Part shown: in pieces, positions 33,429 through 42,451 of the stretch
Position numbering within the stretch: the first letter of the stretch is position 1
Layout of the letters: every line of letters begins with the position of its first letter
Assembly: GCA_013177815.1 (NCBI GenBank)
Contig: JABLXM010000006.1
Coordinates: 1 to 47,816 of the forward strand
Length of the DNA: 47,816 nucleotides
Source of the DNA: Anaerolineae bacterium
GTDB taxonomy: Bacteria > Chloroflexota > Anaerolineae > Anaerolineales > Anaerolineaceae
Reading direction: 5' to 3'
Program-made: the position numbers and the translations under genes
Notes under the pieces: model-generated
Databases searched by the model: none
The model's input: only the letters and a program-made list of their open reading frames with translations
Told to the model about the DNA's origin: nothing

Positions 33429-34083
33429 GTGCAAAACAATCAAGATTACAGCGGGGAATTCCCCACTGTTAATGCAGCCAAGACTAACAACACGATTTTG
33501 AGCGATGTTGGCGGGGTGGCAATTGTGGCATCACTGTGGAATGGTTGGGCATCGGGTTCAGATCTGCGAATCATTGCTCCCAGTGCACTTGAACCCTTCA
33601 CCAACAGCCCGACGATCTTCCTTGTTCGCAAGGACCTCATTGACGATGGCACTATAAAAACGATTGCTGACCTAAAAGGAAAGACCGTTGCTGTTGCAGG
33701 CGGACCGGGTAGCGGCAGTGAATATTTGGCTGCGAAAGCTCTTGAGCGCGGTGGAGTGACGATCTTTGATGTTACTATGTTGAATATCGGTAACGCTGAT
33801 ATGCCGGTTGCTTTCGAGAACAAATCTATCGATGCAGGTCTATTAGGGTCGCCATATGCTGAAAATGTTGTCGATGGTGGGTTTGCAACGGCATTCGAAA
33901 AAGATATCACTCCTGGCTTGATGACGGTGACTTTTGTGGGATCAGGCAAGTTCATTAATGAACGCTCAGAAGTAGCTCAGCGCTTTGTATTAGCTTTGTA
34001 TTAGCTTTGTATTAGCTTTGGCTGAAGCTGCAGCAGCCATGCAAGGGGATGACTACCTCTCTGATGAGAACAGCAGCTCATAA
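33429..34083 (+). pseudogene. Decayed NMT1/TauA-type ABC substrate-binding protein
   Basis: A GTG-started frame (33429-34004) covers the middle of a periplasmic substrate-binding protein: VRKDLIDDGTIKTIADLKGK, then VAVAGGPGSGSEYLAAKAL and AFENKSIDAGLLGSPYAE. The signal peptide and first lobe start are missing (in-frame TAG just upstream). The 3' end is shifted by two extra copies of an 11-bp repeat. Ignoring those 22 bp, the protein would continue VLALAEAAAAMQGDDYLSDEN up to a TAA at about 34081. No permease or ATPase of this type is nearby. Confidence 0.75.
33982..34020 (+). repeat. 11-bp tandem repeat causing a frameshift
   Basis: GCTTTGTATTA occurs three times in perfect tandem (33982-34014) plus a partial fourth unit (GCTTTG). 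One copy would keep the binding-protein frame open (RFVLALAEAAAAM); two extra copies add 22 bp and introduce a stop. Typical of slipped-strand expansion. Confidence 0.85.
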
Positions 34084-34356
34084 TGAAAATACTGCCACTG
34101 CGTTGGCTTTCCAAGTATTCCTACTTTAACAGGTTCACTTAGATTCAACATAACTTTCATATTCCCAAAGCATCCTTTTCGCAAATCGACCAAGTGATCA
34201 GCCTGGCATTTATCCACATCCCCTGCACCTGGCGCAATCATTCGTGTCAGAGGCAGGGGTGCGCTGGGAGGAATCACCCGCGCAGTCGTGAAGATTTTGT
34301 CTTTGAGTTCGATCTGCTGTTCTTGTGAACTCCAGATTAATAGGACACCAAGGGGC
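34053..34356 (-). pseudogene. Unrecognised gene fragment in decayed zone
   Basis: An open minus frame from a TAG at 34357-34359 to 34053. It has protein-like content (QEQQIELKDKIFTTARVIPP, GDVDKCQADHLVDLRKGCFG) with two Cys, but no start before its first third and no family I recognise. It overlaps the tail of the binding-protein remnant. Probably a fragment left after rearrangement. Confidence 0.3.
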
Positions 34357-34424
34357 TATCTTTTGAATCAAACGGATATAGCTGAATGTACATCAAAGAT
34401 CGAACGTTGATACTTGTTCAATAA

Positions 34425-34604
34425 ACAATCAAAGCCTTCCTGGTCGTCGAACTGGCATTCCCGCAGGGGTGCGACCTGGGCGGGCTGACCGCGCGCGTGG
34501 GCGCCGAACCGGTGCGGTTGACCGTCACGCTCACCGTGGCAGGTGAGGTCGAACCGCGTGTCTTCATCGCCGAAGCCGGTGAAATCTCCAACGTGCACCT
34601 GTGA
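34425..34604 (+). pseudogene. C-terminal fragment of an unknown plus-strand gene
   Basis: After an in-frame TAA at 34422-34424 the plus frame reads FLVVELAFPQGCDLGGLTAR and then VTLTVAGEVEPRVFIAEAGE to a TGA at 34602-34604. Codon use is GC-rich and clearly coding-like from about 34437 on, unlike the AT-rich sequence before it. The junction near 34430 looks like a rearrangement point. Family not recognised. Confidence 0.4.
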
Positions 34605-34651
34605 GAGGTCGTGCTGGAGTAAGTTATCTATAGTTCGAATTTATGGGGGCG

Positions 34652-37600
34652 TTATTCCGCTACGAAACTGGTGACCGGCGAATACAGGCTGGAGACCGTG
34701 CCATAGGCGTACACCTTCCAGTAATAAGTCCTTCCGGCGGTCAGCGTCTTGCTGGAAAGGTATTGTGAATCATAAACCTTCACCGAGATCAAGGTGCTGC
34801 TGAAACTGGGGCTGGTGGAGACCTTCAGCACGTAGGCGGTCGCTTCGGGCACATCCGTCCAATCGAAGGTCGGGCGCAAACCGGAACTGCCCAACCCCTC
34901 CACCGGAGCGAGCGGCTCCGGCGCCTCCAGCCGGGTCCTGAAGTAGCGGTAGGAGGACCAGGTGGAGTGTACTCCGTCGGCGTGATAAGAGCTGACCCGC
35001 CAGAAGTAAGTGCGGTTGGGCGTCAGCGGCTCCGGCACCGGCAGTTGTGAATCCGCCGTTTGGTAAGTGATCACATCCTGGTCGAAGTATTTGCTGGTGG
35101 AAAGCTGCACCAGGTAGGAATCCGGCAGGTTGGTTGAATCCTTCCAGTCCAGCGTGGGGCTCCAATCAGGAAGCACACTCTTGCTGGAAGGCGCCACCGG
35201 CGAAGGCACCGAGGGCGGATAAGGGGTGGTGAAGGTACGCACGTCGGAATATAGGCTGGGGTTGCTGCCGTAGGCGTAGACCTTCCAGTAGTACATTCGG
35301 TTGGCGCTCAGGCTCTTGGTCAACGTGTACTCGCTGCTGTATACCTTGACAGAGATGGCGGATTTGAAGGTCGGATACGCCGAGATTTTGATGTAGTAAG
35401 CCGTGGCGCCGGGCACATCCTCCCAATCGAAGGACGGTCGGAGCGAATCGGTCATCACGCCGTCCGTCAGCATCACCAACGTTGGCGTCAGCATACGGGT
35501 GCGGAAATAGCGATACGAAGACCAGGCGCTGTACTGCCCTTCCTGATTGTATGAGCGCACCCGCCAGTAGTAGCGCGTATCGGGCGCTAGGTCGGTCGCC
35601 AGCGTATAGGCGGATTGCGGGACGAAGGATTCCTGCCAGATCACATCTCCAGGCTCGAAGGTGCTGGCGGTAGCCACCTGTAATTCGTAATACGTCGGGT
35701 AGTTGGATGAATCCTTCCAATCCAGATCGATGGCGGTGTCGTGCGAGACCAGGCTGCCGGACTTGGGCGCGTACAGCGACGGCTTGGAAGGCGGGTTGGC
35801 GCTGAAGAAGCTCATCGTCTGCGAGTACTCGCTCCGCACGCTGCCCGACCTGGCAATCACGCGCCAGTAAATCGGGCGGTTGCCGGAGATATCCGAAATC
35901 GGCTGGTAGAACGGTTCGTAGACCGTCTTGCTGATGATGGGCTTGGAGAACGATGGCGAGGTCGAGACGTACAGGCTGTAACTGGTGGCGCCCGCCACCG
36001 CCTGCCATTCGAACGCCGGGCGCAGGTTATCTGGGTTGCTTCCCTCGGCAGGCGCGTACACGCTCTGCTGGTTGAGCATCTTGACCTTGATCGTGAAGGA
36101 CGCCTGCGAACCGTTGGCGCCATCGACCACCAGGTAATACGGGTGACCTGCCTGTGCATTGAATTGCACTGCATCCTCGCCGCCGCCGATCAAGTTGCTG
36201 CTGTGGCATTCGCCGCTGCCATCCAGCACGAACACGTCCAGATCCTTGCCGGTGGTCACGCTGCTCAATTCAGCCACCAGCGTGCCGGTCATGGGGGCGG
36301 TGAAGCGGTATGCATATTCCGGACCGGACATATCCTTCGCCCATCCGGCGTAATCCACCATCCAGTAATGCGAGTTGGTGCTGTAGTTCTTGTAGGTGTG
36401 GCTGCTGCCGAGCGTCAGCGTGGTGGCGGGCGCGCAGCGGTTGCTGGCGCTGACCGTAAACGGCAGCACATTGGATGAGCCACCGCCCGGCACCGGGTTG
36501 TAGACCGTGATATCGTAAGTGCCCGCCTGCTCCAACCGGCTGGCAGCGATGGTGGCACGCACTTCTGAATTGCTGACGTAGGTGGTGGTCAATTCGGTTC
36601 CATGCCAACGGATGCGGGCGCTGCTGACGAAGTTGGAGCCGTAGGCGGTCAACACCACGTCACTGTCGCCGGTGCTCGCCGCGCTGGGGGTGATGCTGTC
36701 CAGCACCGGGATGAACGATCCGCTGCCACCCCCGGAGACGCCGCCGTCATTGATCAGGAAGGTGCTAAAGGGGCAGCGTTTCTCGCCGTCGCGCGTCAGG
36801 TACATGTAATCGCAGTTAGTGTCGTAATTCGAGCGACCGCTGTGAATCACCCAGCGCGAGAGGTCGCTGCTGTCGAGCGGGTAGTAGGCGCCGTTGTAGC
36901 GCAGGGTGAAATGCACGTGCGGTCCAGTCGAAGACCCGCCGTTGCAGGTGGCTTCAGGTAGCGTATTGGCGATCACCGCCAGGTTGTCGTTGATGTTGAC
37001 GCTGGCGCCGGTGCTCACCTGCACGTTCTCGAGGTGATAGTAACTGGTGCTCCAGCCGCCGCCATGGTTGATCTCGACATAGCAGTTGGTCTTGCTCTTC
37101 ACCGTGCCAGCCGCTGCCGCCGTCACCCACATCGCGCTGGTGTTGCCGCCCCAGTCCACACCGGTGTAGAAATCGATCGAAGACATGTCCGTGCCGCTGC
37201 CGGTGTAACCGTGAACGCCGCCAAAGCCCCAGGCGTCGCCGATGGCGTAGGGCAGTTGCAGCATGCCGCTTGGCGCCGCCAGCGCCCTCAACCCGCTGCC
37301 TGGCACATGGTTGATCTCTGCCAGCGGGTCCTCACCGAACAGGCGCAGGTAGGTCTGGTAGAAGCCCTCCGGCAAGTTCGGGTCAAGCGCGACCAACATC
37401 GATTGCGCGTCGCGCGAGAGCGCCAGCCCGGCGATCAGGGCGTACGTCCCGGCGTTGGTCTCGCCGGCAGGCTGGAAGGAACTGCCATCCGCCAGCGTGA
37501 AAGTTGGCAATTCGCGCGTGGCAGGGTCCATGGCGCTGTATCCGTACAGGTGTTGGTAGTAGGCATCCACCATCACCTCCGCCATCTGGTCCAGTTCAGC

Positions 37601-38236
37601 GTCGAAACCGGGGCTGCCCAGCGCGAAGGGCTGTTCCGGGTCAGCGTCCGGTGAACTCACCCAGCCGCTGGCAACCTCCGCCGCTGCCAGCATCACCTTG
37701 GGGTTGAACGAATAGACTTGCGAGCGCCCAAAGATGACGTCCGCATAAGCTTCCCGCCCTATCCCGGCGCCGGCGAGGTAGCCGGCGAGATCGAACCCGT
37801 CCAATTGCGGACCGTAAACGAACGTCCCATCCGCCAGCAATTGCCAGGCGGGTTGCGCGGGTGTTTCGGTTGGTTCTTCAGGCGTAGGTGATTCGGGCGT
37901 CAGGGTGGGTTCGAGCGTGGGTGTGAATTCGGGCGTTGGTGATTCTTCCGGGGTTGAGCTTTCTTCCGGCGGTGGATCGGTCGCTTCCGCCGTTGGAGTC
38001 TCCAGCAAGGGAGGCTCTTCGGCAATGGGCGATTCGGTCTCCGTTGGCGTCTCGGTTGGGGTGGTTTCTTCCGTGTTCGTTTGTTCGGAGGTGGCGCTTG
38101 GGATTGGCAGGTTTTCGTCCTGGGCGTGGGCTGCCGGCACCGCTGTGAAGAATTGGCTGGACAGCAGTATGCTCAAGAGGACGGTGACAGAGACCGCCCG
38201 GCGTCCCCAGCGCATGATTTTTCTGCTGAATACCAT
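34652..38236 (-). CDS. Large secreted LasA-like M23 metallopeptidase with TIG, PPC and FnIII-like domains
   Basis: 1194 residues. Signal peptide to about 38 (PAAHA), then a Pro/Thr/Glu linker to about 128. A helical region (about 130-320) precedes an M23A peptidase domain (about 330-500) with zinc ligands His342 (GGVHGYTG), Asp355 (SSIDF) and the HVH pair 440-442 (STGPHVHF), plus the conserved YYH at 399-401. This is the LasA/beta-lytic type that cuts glycine-rich peptides or peptidoglycan. A TIG domain (about 510-595), a PPC-like domain (about 600-720) and four FnIII-like repeats with YYWRV/YYWKV motifs follow. GGAG precedes the ATG. Confidence 0.87.
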   Translation of the reverse strand: MVFSRKIMRWGRRAVSVTVLLSILLSSQFFTAVPAAHAQDENLPIPSATSEQTNTEETTPTETPTETESPIAEEPPLLETPTAEATDPPPEESSTPEESPTPEFTPTLEPTLTPESPTPEEPTETPAQPAWQLLADGTFVYGPQLDGFDLAGYLAGAGIGREAYADVIFGRSQVYSFNPKVMLAAAEVASGWVSSPDADPEQPFALGSPGFDAELDQMAEVMVDAYYQHLYGYSAMDPATRELPTFTLADGSSFQPAGETNAGTYALIAGLALSRDAQSMLVALDPNLPEGFYQTYLRLFGEDPLAEINHVPGSGLRALAAPSGMLQLPYAIGDAWGFGGVHGYTGSGTDMSSIDFYTGVDWGGNTSAMWVTAAAAGTVKSKTNCYVEINHGGGWSTSYYHLENVQVSTGASVNINDNLAVIANTLPEATCNGGSSTGPHVHFTLRYNGAYYPLDSSDLSRWVIHSGRSNYDTNCDYMYLTRDGEKRCPFSTFLINDGGVSGGGSGSFIPVLDSITPSAASTGDSDVVLTAYGSNFVSSARIRWHGTELTTTYVSNSEVRATIAASRLEQAGTYDITVYNPVPGGGSSNVLPFTVSASNRCAPATTLTLGSSHTYKNYSTNSHYWMVDYAGWAKDMSGPEYAYRFTAPMTGTLVAELSSVTTGKDLDVFVLDGSGECHSSNLIGGGEDAVQFNAQAGHPYYLVVDGANGSQASFTIKVKMLNQQSVYAPAEGSNPDNLRPAFEWQAVAGATSYSLYVSTSPSFSKPIISKTVYEPFYQPISDISGNRPIYWRVIARSGSVRSEYSQTMSFFSANPPSKPSLYAPKSGSLVSHDTAIDLDWKDSSNYPTYYELQVATASTFEPGDVIWQESFVPQSAYTLATDLAPDTRYYWRVRSYNQEGQYSAWSSYRYFRTRMLTPTLVMLTDGVMTDSLRPSFDWEDVPGATAYYIKISAYPTFKSAISVKVYSSEYTLTKSLSANRMYYWKVYAYGSNPSLYSDVRTFTTPYPPSVPSPVAPSSKSVLPDWSPTLDWKDSTNLPDSYLVQLSTSKYFDQDVITYQTADSQLPVPEPLTPNRTYFWRVSSYHADGVHSTWSSYRYFRTRLEAPEPLAPVEGLGSSGLRPTFDWTDVPEATAYVLKVSTSPSFSSTLISVKVYDSQYLSSKTLTAGRTYYWKVYAYGTVSSLYSPVTSFVAE

Positions 38237-38413
38237 TATGGACTCCGATAGTTTAGATATACAATGTAATATAGTTTTATCTACTATTGTTTATGACCTG
38301 ATTTCATTGTAACATCGGTCTAAAATATGTACTTTAACGGTTTTGATAGGTAAAATTTTTGATTATTGTATTTCAAGATTGTTACGTTATTTCTTGATTA
38401 TTCATTCGGTTAG

Positions 38414-38460
38414 ATTTTATCACGTTTTGTTACAATTTTGTTCCAATTCTGTTACAGTAA
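38414..38460. promoter_or_regulatory. Three 11-bp direct repeats in the divergent promoter region
   Basis: TGTTAC, TGTTCC and TGTTAC begin at 38428, 38439 and 38450, an exact 11-bp period. On the minus strand they read TTGTAAC-like, and the last one is followed after 9 nt by TAAAAT (38414-38419), a good -10 for the M23 gene (leader about 170 nt). The 38237-38506 gap is strongly AT-rich and also serves the GT39 gene (+). The motif matches the one before the acyl-CoA/Liv operon. Confidence 0.6.
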
Positions 38461-38527
38461 CCTACGATCACTTAACAATTTGTTGTAAACTCGCATTGTC
38501 TCCGCCTTGTGTACAATAAGAGTTGTC

Positions 38528-40843
38528 ATGACAGACGAAACCGATCACAGCAAGCAGGCGGCAACCGGGACCCCCGCACCTGCTGATTCATCGGATGGGG
38601 CGCTGGCGCCCGTTCCTTCCCGCCTGGAGCAAATGCTGCCCCTGGTCAGCCGGAGTGGTCTGGTCGCGCTGGTCCTGCTGTTAGGCGGGTATGCCTCCAC
38701 GTTGGTCTTCCAGGAACGCTGGTTGATGCTGCCCAACATCCGCGATTCCCAGATGGAAACCTGGTGCCGCGTCGATTTCCTCTGCCGCACGGCGCTGCCC
38801 TCGTATTTTGTGATCGTGCTGCCGGTGATCGCCTTCATGCTGGCGGTGTTGCTCGCCTTCATGCCGCCCCACCCGGATTCATTCGCCCGCCCGCAACCCG
38901 ACACCCCACCAGCAGCGGGCATCCCAGGCGTAACGCAAACCCGCACCGGTCGCGGTCTGCAATACCTGGCGTTGTTGATCACTGCCACCAGCCTGCTGCT
39001 GTATCTGTTCTTCCAGCGCGTGCCCGCCGGTGAAATTGCGCTGGCGCTGCTGTGCTTGCTGGCAGGGCAGGCGCTGGTCTGGCTGCCATTGGAGAAGCTC
39101 GCTTCGGCGGCGAAGTCGCTGCCGGGTTGGTTGTTGCCCTATGCCCTGTTGCACCTGGGGTTCATCCTGGCGCTTACCGCCCAGGCGAATCGCACCCCGG
39201 GGGCGCCGCTGTTCTGGCTGCTGCTGGCGTTGTTGCTGATCTTCCTGCGCGGCTGGCTGAAACAGGTGCCTGTCGTCCTGTGGGTGATGCTGTTGGCGCT
39301 GGCGCTGATGACAATCCAGATCGGTTCCTGGCGCTTCTCGATCGTGGGCGATGAATACAGTTTCTTCTCACTCGGGCGTGAAATCCTGGCAAAGTCTCCG
39401 GGGTATATCTTCAACCGCTTGTTCGATGGCTCAGGCGTCTATGGCTCGCATCCTTTCTTCTCATCATTATTGCAGGCGGCGTCGATGCGCCTGCTGGGCG
39501 AAGGCAACTTCGGCTGGCGCTTCAGCAGCATTTACCTCGCCGCCCTCAGCATCCCGCTGCTATATTTGTTCCTGCGCCGGCACATAGAAAAGCCCACCGC
39601 CCTGCTCACCGCCGGTCTGCTGGCGCTCTCCACTTACCTGATGTCCTTCGCCCGCATCGGTTACAACAACCCCCAGGCGCTACTGGCGCTGGCGCTGGTA
39701 TTATGGCTGGCGGGCGAGGCTTCCCGCCACCGCGACCCATTGCGCTATAGTCTGCTGGGAGCCTCGCTGGCGCTGTGCTTCTATGTTTACCCTGCCGCGC
39801 TCTATATTCCGCCGCTGGCGATCATCTACCTGTTGTTCTTCGACCCGCCCTTCGAGCGCACCGCCCTGCGCCGCTGGGTCTACCTGCTGCCATCCTTCTC
39901 CCTGCTCTTCCTGCCGCTCATCTTCCAGCCCGGTTACTGGCAGGAGAAACTGGCAGGCACCTTCATGAACAACCCCACCATCTTCGAGCAGGGTCAGGGT
40001 ATCTACCATTTTGGTTCCAACCTGCTGTATTCGCTCTTTACTTATCTGTATATCCCGGATGAGACCCATTTCGTGGTCGTCTCGCACCTCGACCTGATCA
40101 GCGCCATCTTCGTGCCCATTGGGTTGGCGCGCCTGGTGCGCCTGGCGCCACGGCATAAGTTCGCCGGCTTCCTGTTGGTGCTGGGGGCATACCTGTTGGT
40201 CACTGTCGGCATCACCCACGACCGCCAGTTCCCCACCAACACCCGCATGTTCCTGCTGTTGCCGCTTTGGACGTTACTGGCAGCCGGTGGTATCCGCTGG
40301 GTGTGGCTGGAGCTGGCTGCTTGCCGTGTACCGGCGAACTGGCAACGTTGGGGGCTGGCAATCCTACTGGGGTCGATCGCCATTCTGAACCTCCTCCAAA
40401 CCTATCCGCTGGCGGCTGCCCGCATGGTTGGTGACCCCAACCTGGAGGTGCTTTTCCTGCGCTGGCTGCAATACGACCAGCAGCAGCCGCAGCGCTCATC
40501 GGGGGTATACGTCTTCATCACCGAAGAGGATTGGGGCATCGATGGTATTCGCCTGTTGCGGGATGTCTATCGCCTGCCCGAATCGCAGGCGCAGTTGAAG
40601 CGTCTGGTGGCAACTGGCGAGACCCTCTCCGAAAGCGACCTGATCCGGCTGGCGGATGAGGATGTTTTTGTCATCGTGCAGCCGTGGATGGCAGAAGATC
40701 GTCGCACAGCGATCGAGCAGCATCTGGCAGCGCTCGGCAAACGCCCGTGTTCCATCCAGAACGCGCCATCTGTTTCGCCGCGTTTCACGTTGTGGATGCC
40801 GCCAGGGCGCTTCGATTCATGCCCAGCCGGCGGCGTCTGGTAA
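38528..40843 (+). CDS. GT39-type membrane glycosyltransferase (dolichyl-phosphate-mannose mannosyltransferase-like)
   Basis: 771 residues from ATG 38528; a TTG at 38507 in the same frame would lie within the likely promoter (TACAAT 38512-38517). A short cytoplasmic N terminus is followed by about 12-13 membrane helices. The first large loop has the GDEYSFFSLGREI motif, with the Asp-Glu pair typical of lipid-linked sugar GT39/ArnT proteins. A soluble C-terminal domain of about 120 residues follows. It likely transfers a sugar from a polyprenyl phosphate donor to a surface protein or lipid. No partner gene is adjacent. Confidence 0.82.
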   Translation: MTDETDHSKQAATGTPAPADSSDGALAPVPSRLEQMLPLVSRSGLVALVLLLGGYASTLVFQERWLMLPNIRDSQMETWCRVDFLCRTALPSYFVIVLPVIAFMLAVLLAFMPPHPDSFARPQPDTPPAAGIPGVTQTRTGRGLQYLALLITATSLLLYLFFQRVPAGEIALALLCLLAGQALVWLPLEKLASAAKSLPGWLLPYALLHLGFILALTAQANRTPGAPLFWLLLALLLIFLRGWLKQVPVVLWVMLLALALMTIQIGSWRFSIVGDEYSFFSLGREILAKSPGYIFNRLFDGSGVYGSHPFFSSLLQAASMRLLGEGNFGWRFSSIYLAALSIPLLYLFLRRHIEKPTALLTAGLLALSTYLMSFARIGYNNPQALLALALVLWLAGEASRHRDPLRYSLLGASLALCFYVYPAALYIPPLAIIYLLFFDPPFERTALRRWVYLLPSFSLLFLPLIFQPGYWQEKLAGTFMNNPTIFEQGQGIYHFGSNLLYSLFTYLYIPDETHFVVVSHLDLISAIFVPIGLARLVRLAPRHKFAGFLLVLGAYLLVTVGITHDRQFPTNTRMFLLLPLWTLLAAGGIRWVWLELAACRVPANWQRWGLAILLGSIAILNLLQTYPLAAARMVGDPNLEVLFLRWLQYDQQQPQRSSGVYVFITEEDWGIDGIRLLRDVYRLPESQAQLKRLVATGETLSESDLIRLADEDVFVIVQPWMAEDRRTAIEQHLAALGKRPCSIQNAPSVSPRFTLWMPPGRFDSCPAGGVW

Positions 40844-40966
40844 CACGCGCCGGGCGTCTTGGGGGAAATTGATAGTCTTTGGATAGTTCACCGCCAATTT
40901 GTGATTTTAAAATATGGGCGGGTCAACCAAGATCGCTGTCGGTTGGCTGCTAGTAAGGAGGTAGGC

Positions 40967-41398
40967 ATGAATACCATCCGGCAATTGCTCGCATTACGGG
41001 GCACCGACCTGTGGACCATTCGCCCGCACGACACAGTCTTTGAAGCCTTGCGCCTGATGGCGGATAAGGACGTCGGCGCACTGGTGGTGGTGGAGGGGCA
41101 TCAGATCGTGGGCATGATCTCGGAGCGCGACTACGCCCGCAAGGTGATCCTTTTAGGGCGCGCCTCCACCGACACGCTCGTCGGCGAGATCATGTCCACC
41201 TCGGTCGTCACCATCCACCCCGACCAGACGGTCGAAGAAGCCCTGGCGCTGATGTCCACCCGGCGCATCCGTCACCTGCCGGTGCTGGATGCAGGGAAAT
41301 TGGTGACGGTTATTTCGCTCGACGATGTCGTCCGCACCATCATCTACCACCAACGCCAGACCATCAAATTCTACGAAGAACTGGAACTGGATCGCTGA
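40967..41398 (+). CDS. Two-CBS-domain protein (copy 1)
   Basis: 143 residues from ATG 40967, preceded by AAGGAGG; the frame is open to 40859. Two CBS motifs: HDTVFEALRLMADKDVGALV with VGMISERDYARK, and PDQTVEEALALMSTRRIRHL with VISLDDVV. CBS pairs bind adenosine nucleotides or SAM and usually sense energy state. The protein is stand-alone, about 143 residues like many bacterial stress CBS proteins. A close paralogue follows at 41597. Confidence 0.9.
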   Translation: MNTIRQLLALRGTDLWTIRPHDTVFEALRLMADKDVGALVVVEGHQIVGMISERDYARKVILLGRASTDTLVGEIMSTSVVTIHPDQTVEEALALMSTRRIRHLPVLDAGKLVTVISLDDVVRTIIYHQRQTIKFYEELELDR

Positions 41399-41596
41399 TC
41401 GTAACGTTGATCGAACGATTGCGCAGGGATCATCGCCACGCCTTCGCCTGTTTGTGACCGGATCGCATCGTACAACTCCTGCCACCCCCCACACGCAGTT
41501 TGATAGTTTTTGAGAGCAACGGACCCGCACCCAGGTGTTATAACCAGCAAGAACTGCGTAACGGTCGCAACCCATCACACGTAACAGGAGGTAAAT

Positions 41597-42070
41597 ATGA
41601 ATACCATTCGTCAATTGATCTCACTGCGCGGCGCGGACCTCTGGGTCATCTCGCCCCAGGATACGGTCTTCAACGCTTTGCGCATGATGGCAAAATTGGA
41701 TGTCGGCGCGCTGGTCGTGATGGACGGCGCCCGCATCGTTGGCATGTTTTCCGAGCGGGATTACGCCCGCAAGATCATCCTGAAAGGGCCCGCCTCGAAG
41801 AAGACCCGTGTCGCGGAGATCATGTCCACCCCCGTCATCACCATTCACCCCGACCAGACGGTCGAAGAAGCGCTGGCGTTGATGACCACCTGCAGGATCC
41901 GTTACTTGCCGGTGATCGAGGATGACCACGTCCTCTCGGTCATTTCGCTCAATAACGTCGTGCGCGATATCATCTCCCGCCAGAGCGAGACCATCAAGGT
42001 CTACGAGGAATTCGAAAGCGGTCGCTCCGTATTACTCAACCACCAGTTGGTGGCGCACCTCCAACATTAA
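41597..42070 (+). CDS. Two-CBS-domain protein (copy 2)
   Basis: 157 residues; AGGAGG precedes the ATG. It is clearly a tandem duplicate of the gene at 40967: both begin MNTIRQL, and both contain SERDYARK and HPDQTVEEALALM. The second copy has a C-terminal extension (SGRSVLLNHQLVAHLQH) and ISRQSETIKVYEEFE in place of IYHQRQTIKFYEELE. The 198-nt gap between the copies shows no other gene or strong structure. Confidence 0.9.
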   Translation: MNTIRQLISLRGADLWVISPQDTVFNALRMMAKLDVGALVVMDGARIVGMFSERDYARKIILKGPASKKTRVAEIMSTPVITIHPDQTVEEALALMTTCRIRYLPVIEDDHVLSVISLNNVVRDIISRQSETIKVYEEFESGRSVLLNHQLVAHLQH

Positions 42071-42451
42071 CCCAACCGCGAACCGCTCACCCCGCATGAC
42101 GAACGCGCTCCCCCCGTCATCTCAACGGGGGGAGCAATCCCTTCGGTTTCGCCTGCGCGAAACCACTGAGAGGAAGAAGGAGAGTCTTTGCGTTGAAGAC
42201 AGGATGCCTCTCTCCCACAGTCATCATATCCGATACCGCCCAGATCGCAATTAACGAGCAATTAATGGTTGTTTAACGCTCATTGGCATTCCTGGGATGA
42301 ATCCGCCTCCTCATAATATTCATTTACGGGATATCCTAACAACGGCGCTTCAAAGCTAAAACGGGCAACTGTGTGAATGACCGCTGCGTGCGCGCCTTCA
42401 TGCTACAATAAAGACGGTCCTTCATATTTTTCATCCAGGATGGAGGCGGTC
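42071..42451. other. Intergenic region with two hairpins
   Basis: A 381-nt gap after the CBS pair. It contains the two hairpins at 42107-42164 and otherwise no gene I can support. The 3' part leads to the ribosome binding site GGAGG of the gene at 42452. Confidence 0.5.
42107..42164. terminator. Two adjacent hairpins after the CBS genes
   Basis: First hairpin: GCTCCCCCCGT (42107-42117) pairs perfectly with 42125-42135 around a 7-nt loop. Second: GGTTTCG (42145-42151) pairs with CGAAACC (42158-42164). Neither is followed by a proper T-run, so the pair may be a rho-assisted stop, a processed RNA or REP-like elements. Confidence 0.5.

Noticed and set aside
35741-36478. Long plus-strand frame within the M23 peptidase gene, and similar minus frame 35166-36008
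   Set aside because: Both mirror the codon bias of the GC-rich secreted-protein gene and show no domain.
36900-37300. Initial impression that the M23 domain lacks its first zinc His
   Set aside because: Compared with LasA-type M23A enzymes, His342 (GGVHGYTG) and Asp355 are the ligands, so the site is complete.
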